This document shows, piece by piece, positions 58,348-64,000 of a DNA stretch of 64,000 nt; the first letter of the stretch is position 1, and each line of letters begins with the position of its first letter. Both the position numbers and the translations under genes were made by a program. The notes under the pieces are model-generated. The model was not told where the DNA came from and made no database searches. It saw nothing but the letters and a program-made list of their open reading frames with translations. The DNA is from Capsulimonas corticalis (GTDB lineage: Bacteria; Armatimonadota; Armatimonadia; Armatimonadales; Capsulimonadaceae), in the NCBI RefSeq assembly GCF_003574315.2, contig NZ_AP025739.1, positions 806,001-870,000 of the forward strand, read 5' to 3'.

Positions 58348-59817
58348 TTACTTTTCCTGCGCCTTCACATGCCCATCGGCGTAGAGCACGATTCTCGCGC
58401 AGGGCATGTCCATCTCTCCAATGACCAGCTCCGCCGGAGCATCCAGACTCGCCAGTGACAGATTGGCGGGCGCGTGATAAATGAAGGCGTGGCCGCCCAC
58501 GGAAAACACACTCTCGCTTTTGATATAGGGATAGATCTTGTCGTGAAATCCAGTGACCGAGGGATAGTTCTCGTCGTGATCCTGGGAGTATTGAATAATT
58601 CCCAGCCCGATCTGCTTCACATTGGACGTCGCGATCTGCTTTTCTTCGTCGCAGTTCAATGTCTCACCGACAGCGAGTTTCTCCCAAGCATTGGCCGGGC
58701 GCTTCACGAGAGTTGTCAGAAATAAATCGCCGTGCGCGATAAAGGCCACGGCTTTGCCGGTCGGCGACCACTGCGCTTGCGGCTTATAGTAGCCTGGCGT
58801 GACGCCCAAGGGAAGCACGCTGAATCTTTTGATTGCGGAATCGCGCTGAATCCAGACGGTGGAGGCCGGAGCCTGATCGAGTTCCTGCGCGGCCGGCAAA
58901 CGGTGGTCGACGACAGCCAGGACCAGGGAAGGATCCTTGGGATCGGACGCCGGCTGCAGATCATGCAGTTCATCCAGATGCAGATCGGGAAACTTATCCC
59001 ACCACTCCGGCTGCGACGCGTCCGATGCAGTTCCGGTCGCGAGATCGTATTGACGGTAGGCGGGCTTCGCGCCTTTGACCGTGCGAACCATCAAGAGATG
59101 CGCGCCGTCCACCCAGCCCAGTATCACATCGGCCGGGTCTACGGTCAGAGGCCGCAGCTTCGCGGTCAGAGGATCGTACAGATAATAACTCCGCTCACGC
59201 CGAGACGGCTTCCCGTCCCAGTGGAAAATCACTCGATCCACGAGCAGCTGGTCGTGCGCCGACGCCCAGGCGTATTCCAGTGAACCCTGGCTTTGCTCGG
59301 TATCAATCGACTCGACGGGAGTAGGATCGGAGGCGCCATCGGCCATAGTGAGGTCTCTCGATTCCAAATGGACCGAGGTCAGCGCCATGTTATGGTCCAG
59401 CAAAAGTTCGATGCGCTTAAAGAGAAGATATCGGTCATCCCCGGCCCACCCGACCATTCTCAGGAAAGGGAAATCTTCGGGGTCCTTCGCGTCTTTCGCG
59501 ATTGGCATTTTGACCAGTGTCTTTATCTCAGGATCCTGCCGCCAGGTATCCACGATCTTGATGGCGAAATAGCGATCCCCATGATCGTCCACGGAGGTCA
59601 CATAGGCGATCTTTTCGCCCGACGGGCTGAACTGGTACTCCAGAACGTTCTCACGCAGCGTAAGCTGCCGCGTGGATTCGACATCCAGGATCTTGCTCTC
59701 CCCCAGATAGATTCCATGGCCGTCTCCCAATGAGCCGGGAGCGGCGGCGCGAACGGGCGGCGGCGAGATGCAAAGCAAGGCGGCGACGGAGCATATGAGG
59801 AAGTGGCGAACGGTCAT
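58348..59817 (-). CDS. Secreted propeller protein with pilin-like (DUF1559-type) end, paralog B
   Basis: A 489-residue paralog of the downstream protein. The signal peptide is 'MTVRHFLICSVAALLCISPPPVRA'. Blades include 'EYQFSPSGEKIAYVTSVDDHG', 'MVGWAGDDRYLLFKRIELL', 'VILGWVDGAHLLMVRTVKG' and 'AQWSPTGKAVAFIAHGDLFLTTLVK'. The C-terminal part repeats the pilin-like ending: 'TSNVKQIGLGIIQYSQDHDENYPS', 'LVIGEMDMPCARIVLYADGHVK'. Both proteins share the 'DPxxx...VDP/TW' arrangement and the same domain order, so the fusion arose before duplication. The start has GGGAGGCG upstream. Probably an exported sensor or binding protein. Confidence 0.85.
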   Translation of the reverse strand: MTVRHFLICSVAALLCISPPPVRAAAPGSLGDGHGIYLGESKILDVESTRQLTLRENVLEYQFSPSGEKIAYVTSVDDHGDRYFAIKIVDTWRQDPEIKTLVKMPIAKDAKDPEDFPFLRMVGWAGDDRYLLFKRIELLLDHNMALTSVHLESRDLTMADGASDPTPVESIDTEQSQGSLEYAWASAHDQLLVDRVIFHWDGKPSRRERSYYLYDPLTAKLRPLTVDPADVILGWVDGAHLLMVRTVKGAKPAYRQYDLATGTASDASQPEWWDKFPDLHLDELHDLQPASDPKDPSLVLAVVDHRLPAAQELDQAPASTVWIQRDSAIKRFSVLPLGVTPGYYKPQAQWSPTGKAVAFIAHGDLFLTTLVKRPANAWEKLAVGETLNCDEEKQIATSNVKQIGLGIIQYSQDHDENYPSVTGFHDKIYPYIKSESVFSVGGHAFIYHAPANLSLASLDAPAELVIGEMDMPCARIVLYADGHVKAQEK

Positions 59818-59914
59818 CAGGGCGCCTCCCGGCGAATTTCATAAGCAGACAACGGGAGAATGCCCGTCAAGGTTTCGTGTCTCGCCGCTCCGATTTTCGT
59901 TTGCTTGTTTTCGT

Positions 59915-60817
59915 TTACTTGGGGCGCCCATGCGGCAGGAAGCCATGGGAGGCAGCCCACGCCTCGGCGGTTTGCGTGAAGAGCTTGGCGACGGGCGTGG
60001 CCGTCTCCCAGGACCGTACGCCCAGGCCGACGCGGAAGTGGAACGGCGGATCCATCGGCAGGCACATCAGGCCGTCGAGATCGTCGGGCAGCGTGGTGCG
60101 CGGCATGAAGGCCACCCCCAGCCCCTCCCGCGCCATCAGAAAGATCGTGCGCGGATCGCTGACCGTATATTGGAAGCGAAGCCGGGCGTCGCCTTCGCCC
60201 AGCTTGCGCAGCGTCTCCGTCACCAGCTTGAACCCCGACTTGGGGATGATCAGCGGCTCGCGGACAAGTTCCTCCGCGCTGACCATCTCCAGACGCCGGA
60301 AGCGGTGGTCCGCCGGAAAGACCACGCAGATTTCGTCCTCGACCAGCAATCGGCTCTCGGCGTTCGGGGTGGGATGCAGCACGATCCCGACGTCCACCAC
60401 GCTTCCCGCCACCCACTCCTCAACCTCGCGCGCCGTGCCTTCAAAGTACACCAGATCGACATCCGGATATTGCCGCTGAAACTCGCCCAGGATCCCCACC
60501 AGCAGACGGGCCGAGAGCGGATACGCCGCCCCCAGCCGCATGCGGCCCGCCGAAACGCCGCGCGAGGCGGCGGCGGCCTGACGGATCGCTTCCAGCGAGA
60601 CCAGCGCCTCGCGGGTATGGACCAGCACCTCCTGTCCCGCCCCCGTCAGCGACACGCCGCGCCGTCCCCGCTCGATCAGCGTCACCCCAAGCTCCGTCTC
60701 CAGTTTCGCCAATCCATGACTGACCGCCGATTGCGTCAGCCCAATCTTATCGGCGGCGTCGGAGAAGTTGCCAGTCTCCACCACCGCGACCAGAAGCTCC
60801 AGTTGACTCAAGTTCAT
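59915..60817 (-). CDS. LysR-family transcriptional regulator
   Basis: A 300-residue regulator starting at ATG 60817 (AAAGGCG upstream). The N-terminal winged helix reads 'LSQLELLVAVVETGNFSDAADKIGLTQSAVSHGLAKLETELGVTLIERGRRGVSLTGAGQEVLVHTREALVSLEAIRQAA', the standard LysR DNA-binding unit. From about 85 to the end is the periplasmic-binding-type effector domain. It is divergently transcribed from the tandem AhbA/B-like gene, and a palindrome between the two is likely its site. The effector is not known. Confidence 0.95.
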   Translation of the reverse strand: MNLSQLELLVAVVETGNFSDAADKIGLTQSAVSHGLAKLETELGVTLIERGRRGVSLTGAGQEVLVHTREALVSLEAIRQAAAASRGVSAGRMRLGAAYPLSARLLVGILGEFQRQYPDVDLVYFEGTAREVEEWVAGSVVDVGIVLHPTPNAESRLLVEDEICVVFPADHRFRRLEMVSAEELVREPLIIPKSGFKLVTETLRKLGEGDARLRFQYTVSDPRTIFLMAREGLGVAFMPRTTLPDDLDGLMCLPMDPPFHFRVGLGVRSWETATPVAKLFTQTAEAWAASHGFLPHGRPK

Positions 60818-60846
60818 ATGAGCGCCTTTCATGCAATCATGTGAAA

Positions 60847-60882
60847 AATGATTTGATTTCATTATACACAGCGAGCCATACT
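60847..60882. promoter_or_regulatory. Divergent promoter region with LysR-type site
   Basis: The palindrome AATGATTTGATTTCATT (60847-60863) matches the T-N11-A type recognised by LysR proteins. On the minus strand TATAAT (60866-60861) forms the LysR gene -10 box and overlaps the palindrome by 3 bases. On the plus strand TTGATT (60853-60858), 18 bases, CATACT (60877-60882) could serve the gene at 60934. Binding would control both. Confidence 0.6.
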
Positions 60883-60933
60883 CTTGTCCAGTGCTCTCGC
60901 AAGAGACAAATCGGGAAGAAAGGCGGGAAGACA

Positions 60934-62076
60934 ATGAGAGATTGGGATACGCCGACGGCGTTTGACGATCCTGTCAACGCGAGCATCCTCGCGATCGGCG
61001 AAGATCGATTGCGGGGGTTCCAGCCAGATCCATTCGGGCAGATCGCGGCGGGGTCCGGCGTGGAGGTCGACATTGTGATCGAGCGCGTCCGGGCCATGCT
61101 GCGCGCCGGCGTGATCCGGCGCGTGCGGCAGACTCTGCTTTCGATCAATCTGGCGCAGGGAGCGCTCGCGGCCTGGAAGATCCCCGAAAGCAGACTCGAG
61201 GACGCGTTCGATTATATGTTCCGCGAGGATCCCTTCTCCGGGCACGTCGTGATCCGCTCGACGGACGCGGGGACGCCCGGCGCGCAGTATCGGCTGTGGA
61301 CGACGATCAAGACGCCGCAGGGCTTTTCTCTGGAGCGCCACGCCGAATTTCTCGCGGCGCAAGTCGGGGCCGAGAGTTATCGCCTCATGCCGGCTCGCCG
61401 ACTGTTTGTGCTGGGCGTCGGACATGTGCGCCGGAAAGGTCTGGCCGTCGGCGACTGTTCGGAAGCGCCGGCCGACGCGCAGGACACGAACATTGTGACG
61501 CTGTCCGACCGGGACTGGCGCGTGCTCGGCGCCCTCAAGCGTGAGTTCACGCCCGAGGAGATCGTCCGCGATCTCTGGAGCGCGCGGATCGACGAGGCGA
61601 ATATGAGCAGGAAGACATTCTACGCCGCCGCGCGGTCGCTGGACGAGCGCGGCGTCATCGGGCGCTTCTCGACATTTCTCGAACACGTCAAACCGGCGGA
61701 CGGCCGGCGCGTCACGCGTTATAATGCGCTCTTTCACTGGGCGGTCCCCGAGGGACGCGAAATCGAGGCGGGACTTCAAATCGGGCGCTTCCCGATCCTG
61801 ACCCACGCCTACTGGCGCGAAGCGGGACCGGAGTTCGGCAATGTCAATCTGATGGCCGTCGCCCACGGCCAGGACAAAGATATCCTGCTGGCGCACAAAG
61901 CGTCCATGGACGCGCATCTGGCGAACCTGGGGATTCCCGTCCACTACACCAGCGTCTTCTGGGGCGGACGCAGTGAGATCAAGCCCTCCGAGATCACCCC
62001 GGAAGCGTATCGTCGCTGGAGCGATTCCGTGGGGTTACAGCATGCGCCCCGGAGCGAAGAGGCGCTCCGGCGATGA
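60934..62076 (+). CDS. Tandem Lrp-type protein resembling AhbA/B and NirD/L
   Basis: A 380-residue protein starting at ATG 60934 (GGGAAGAC upstream), made of two similar halves. Half 1 (about 10-180) begins 'NASILAIGEDRLRGFQPDPFGQIAAGSGVEVDIVIERVRAMLRAGVIRRVRQTLLSIN', half 2 (about 185-365) 'LSDRDWRVLGALKREFTPEEIVRDLWSARIDEANMSRKTFYAAARSLDERGVIGRFSTFLEHV'. Each has a winged helix then an alpha-beta domain, like the siroheme decarboxylases AhbA/AhbB and NirD/L, which derive from Lrp/AsnC regulators. It could thus be a fused enzyme for haem biosynthesis or a regulator. No other haem gene is near. The LysR gene is divergent; a TetR gene overlaps its end. Confidence 0.75.
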   Translation: MRDWDTPTAFDDPVNASILAIGEDRLRGFQPDPFGQIAAGSGVEVDIVIERVRAMLRAGVIRRVRQTLLSINLAQGALAAWKIPESRLEDAFDYMFREDPFSGHVVIRSTDAGTPGAQYRLWTTIKTPQGFSLERHAEFLAAQVGAESYRLMPARRLFVLGVGHVRRKGLAVGDCSEAPADAQDTNIVTLSDRDWRVLGALKREFTPEEIVRDLWSARIDEANMSRKTFYAAARSLDERGVIGRFSTFLEHVKPADGRRVTRYNALFHWAVPEGREIEAGLQIGRFPILTHAYWREAGPEFGNVNLMAVAHGQDKDILLAHKASMDAHLANLGIPVHYTSVFWGGRSEIKPSEITPEAYRRWSDSVGLQHAPRSEEALRR

Positions 62077-62747
62077 ACAACCAGGAGACTGTCCCCAGTT
62101 CTTCGGAAGGTTCGCGCGAGTGGGGCGATGGGCGCCCCGCCGATATCATGACGGTCGCGACGATCCGCGTCATCCTTGCGGCGGCGCGGGTCCTGCTGCT
62201 GGCGCAGGGATATCAACCGACGACTGTCAGTGAGATCGCGCGGGCGGTGAGGATGGCGCCTGAGACGATCATCCGATACTTTCCCAGCAAAGAACGCCTT
62301 TACGCCGCCATCCTTCGGGAAGACCTGGACGCGCTCCTGCGGGCGCTCCATGCGTCCCGCCAGCCCGCCGCCGACCCGCTCGCCAACCTCCTGCACGCGC
62401 ACGACGCCGCAGCGGAGTTCGTCGCCGAGCACCGGCATATCGAAGGGTTTCAATTGCTGACCGAGGCTATCCTATCTCGTTGCGCGCTGAGCGAAGCGAA
62501 CGCGGAGGCCGCCCACAACATCGTCTCGCATTTCGAGCGTTTGATCGAGGAAGGGATGGCGTGCGGGCAGTTCCGGCCGATGCACGCCCGCCGGACGGCG
62601 GCCCTCCAGCTTGGCGTATGTTTCGGCTGCGCGCGCCCCTTTCCGTTGCCGCCTTCGGAGGCGCAATCGCCAATGGGGAACGCCGAGATGAGGCGCGCAT
62701 TCCACGACCTCATCGCCCGCAGCGTCCTCGACCGCCGCGCCCTGTAA
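62073..62747 (+). CDS. TetR-family transcriptional regulator
   Basis: A 224-residue regulator whose ATG at 62073 overlaps the stop of the preceding gene (ATGA), so the pair is translationally coupled. The N-terminal helix-turn-helix 'IRVILAAARVLLLAQGYQPTTVSEIARAVRMAPETIIRYFPSKERLYAAILREDLDALL' is a standard TetR DNA-binding unit. A charged extension of about 30 residues precedes it. The rest is the helical ligand and dimer domain; 'VCFGCARPFPLP' holds two cysteines. No export signal. The ligand is unknown; coupling suggests that the tandem Lrp-like protein and this regulator control or serve the same pathway. Confidence 0.9.
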   Translation: MNNQETVPSSSEGSREWGDGRPADIMTVATIRVILAAARVLLLAQGYQPTTVSEIARAVRMAPETIIRYFPSKERLYAAILREDLDALLRALHASRQPAADPLANLLHAHDAAAEFVAEHRHIEGFQLLTEAILSRCALSEANAEAAHNIVSHFERLIEEGMACGQFRPMHARRTAALQLGVCFGCARPFPLPPSEAQSPMGNAEMRRAFHDLIARSVLDRRAL

Positions 62748-62883
62748 AAAGACATCACTTTCACGCCGGCCAGAGAGACAGGATTCGAAAGCAAGGATCG
62801 GGGTGCGCTGGGAATCGCCGCTGCGCTATACTAGAGTCATGAAACGGGGACGCGGCGTCCCTGGCCGTGGGAGGAGCAATCCG

Positions 62884-63975
62884 ATGACAACTATGACCCA
62901 GGAATGCGAAGCGACGACGGCGTCACCGATGCTGCTGAGCGACGACGAGCGCTGGGACGCCATTGCGCGGCGCGACGCGGCGGCCGATGGCGCATTCTAC
63001 TATTCGGTGCGTACGACGGGCGTGTATTGCCGTCCCTCCTGCGCGTCCCGTCCGGCGAACCGCGTCAACATCCAATTCCACGCGACATGCGCCGACGCGG
63101 AGCTGGCGGGTTTTCGCGCGTGCAAGCGATGCCGTCCCGATGGAGATTCTCTGGCGCGGCGGCGCGCCGCCGCCGTCGCGGAGGCGTGCCGCCTGATCGA
63201 AGCGTCGGACGAAGCGCCGGCGCTGGACGCGCTTGCCGAGTCCGCCGGCGTCAGCCGCTTTCACTTCCATCGGATCTTCAAAGCCGTCACCGGCGTGACG
63301 CCGAAGGCTTACGCCGACGCCCATCGCGCGCGGCGCGTCCGCGACCAGATCGCCCATGGAGCGAATATCTCCGAGGCGATCTATGAAGCCGGCTATCAGT
63401 CGAACAGCCGGTTCTACGAAGCCTCCAACGGGCTGCTTGGGATGACTCCCACCGCCTTCCGCGCCGGCGGCGCGGGCGCCGTGATCCGCTTCGCGATCGG
63501 CGAAAGCTCCCTGGGACCGATCCTCGTCGCGGCGACGGACAAGGGTGTCTGCGCGATCCTGATGGGCGACGATCCGGAGGCGCTCGCCCGCGATCTTCAG
63601 GACCGATTTCCGAAGGCGCAGCTGATCGGCGGCGATCAAGAGTTCGAAACCACAGTCGCGCAAGTGGTCCGCCTGATCGAAACGCCCGCGCGCGGTCTCG
63701 ACCTCCCTCTCGACATCCGGGGAACGGCCTTCCAGCAGCAAGTCTGGCAGGCGCTGCGCGAGATCGCCCCGGGATCGACGGCGAGCTACGCCGACATCGC
63801 GGCGCGCATCGGCAAGCCCAAAGCCGTACGCGCCGTCGCCCAGGCCTGCGCGTCGAACGCCATCGCCGTCGCGATCCCCTGCCACCGAATCGTTCGCACC
63901 GACGGCGAGCTGTCGGGATACCGCTGGGGCGTCGAACGCAAACGCGCCCTGCTGGACCGGGAAGCAGGCGCCTGA
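62884..63975 (+). CDS. ada: Bifunctional DNA alkylation repair protein and regulator Ada
   Basis: A 363-residue protein that repairs methylated DNA and, when methylated, activates the adaptive response. I start at ATG 62884, after GGGAGGAG. The N-terminal methyl-phosphotriester domain has the zinc Cys set C49, C53, C80 and C83 ('YCRPSC', 'RACKRC'), C49 being the expected methyl acceptor. Then comes an AraC-type helix-turn-helix ('LDALAESAGVSRFHFHRIFKAVTGVTPKAYADAHRARRV'). The C-terminal O6-methylguanine transferase domain holds 'AIPCHRIVRTDGELSGYRWG' with C333. All three parts are complete and in the E. coli Ada order. Its own regulatory region is the 136-base gap after the TetR gene. Confidence 0.96.
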   Translation: MTTMTQECEATTASPMLLSDDERWDAIARRDAAADGAFYYSVRTTGVYCRPSCASRPANRVNIQFHATCADAELAGFRACKRCRPDGDSLARRRAAAVAEACRLIEASDEAPALDALAESAGVSRFHFHRIFKAVTGVTPKAYADAHRARRVRDQIAHGANISEAIYEAGYQSNSRFYEASNGLLGMTPTAFRAGGAGAVIRFAIGESSLGPILVAATDKGVCAILMGDDPEALARDLQDRFPKAQLIGGDQEFETTVAQVVRLIETPARGLDLPLDIRGTAFQQQVWQALREIAPGSTASYADIAARIGKPKAVRAVAQACASNAIAVAIPCHRIVRTDGELSGYRWGVERKRALLDREAGA

Positions 63976-64000
63976 CGGATTTCCTTCGCCGCGCTGTCCC

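Overview
The window is GC-rich, densely coded DNA from a diderm (outer-membrane) bacterium. Evidence for the outer membrane is three TonB-dependent receptors, lipoproteins with lipoboxes and a cbb3-oxidase maturation set. Two proteins end in a type-IV-pilin-like 'LRQIGLGLAQYAQDYDG ... YADGH' domain, a DUF1559-style ending common in Armatimonadota and Planctomycetes. Together with a GH51/GH172 glycosidase pair and many c-di-GMP genes, this suggests a soil or plant-associated Armatimonadota member (Capsulimonas-like). That placement is inference; no rRNA or tRNA gene was seen.

Layout. 1-7 kb: a cut-off secreted protein, a small charged protein, then a minus-strand block read from 6.9 kb down to 0.76 kb. 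The block comprises an Lgt-like membrane enzyme, a zinc-ribbon membrane protein, a Cys-rich radical SAM enzyme resembling the Tes/MJ0619 group, and a small membrane protein, all joined by ATGA overlaps, followed closely by a GGDEF cyclase and an HD-GYP phosphodiesterase. This is my best candidate for an undescribed system: lipid or membrane remodelling linked to c-di-GMP. 7.2-9.4 kb: a lipoprotein, an M50-like membrane protease and an AEC transporter. 9.5-20.1 kb: an amine/amide catabolism island with a fused EutB-EutC ethanolamine ammonia-lyase, acetamidase/formamidase, SDR, APC permease, zinc alcohol dehydrogenase, copper amine oxidase and aldo/keto reductase. A strong promoter with an overlapping palindrome and a terminator-like leader precede the amine oxidase. 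Two large palindromic intergenic elements with inverted cores sit inside this island.

20.2-22.5 kb: an IPT-domain lipoprotein, then metK under a SAM-I riboswitch. 22.4-28.7 kb: three tandem TonB-dependent receptor paralogs; a shared upstream element precedes two of them. 28.7-34.5 kb: a secreted protein, two ankyrin-repeat proteins, a hypothetical protein and a TPR protein. 34.5-39 kb: ccoI (Cu ATPase), a small membrane protein and ccoG, with a Crp/Fnr-type palindrome near -41 of the ccoG promoter. 39-45.2 kb: Uma2, a hypothetical protein, an alpha/beta hydrolase, an SDR divergent from a MarR regulator with shared operators, and a BlaI/M56 signalling pair with two operator copies.

45.3-50.3 kb: GH51 arabinofuranosidase, a small membrane protein, a GH172-type (DUF2961) enzyme and a secreted protein. 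50.3-54.3 kb: an RNase-H-like exonuclease domain protein, a STAS protein, small secreted proteins, a SHOCT protein and a glycine-rich stress-type protein. 54.3-59.8 kb: a GAF-PAS-GGDEF cyclase and two tandem propeller proteins with a pilin-like C-terminal domain. 59.9-64 kb: a LysR regulator divergent from a tandem AhbA/B-NirD/L-like (Lrp-type) protein, a TetR regulator coupled to the latter, and a bifunctional Ada alkylation-repair protein.
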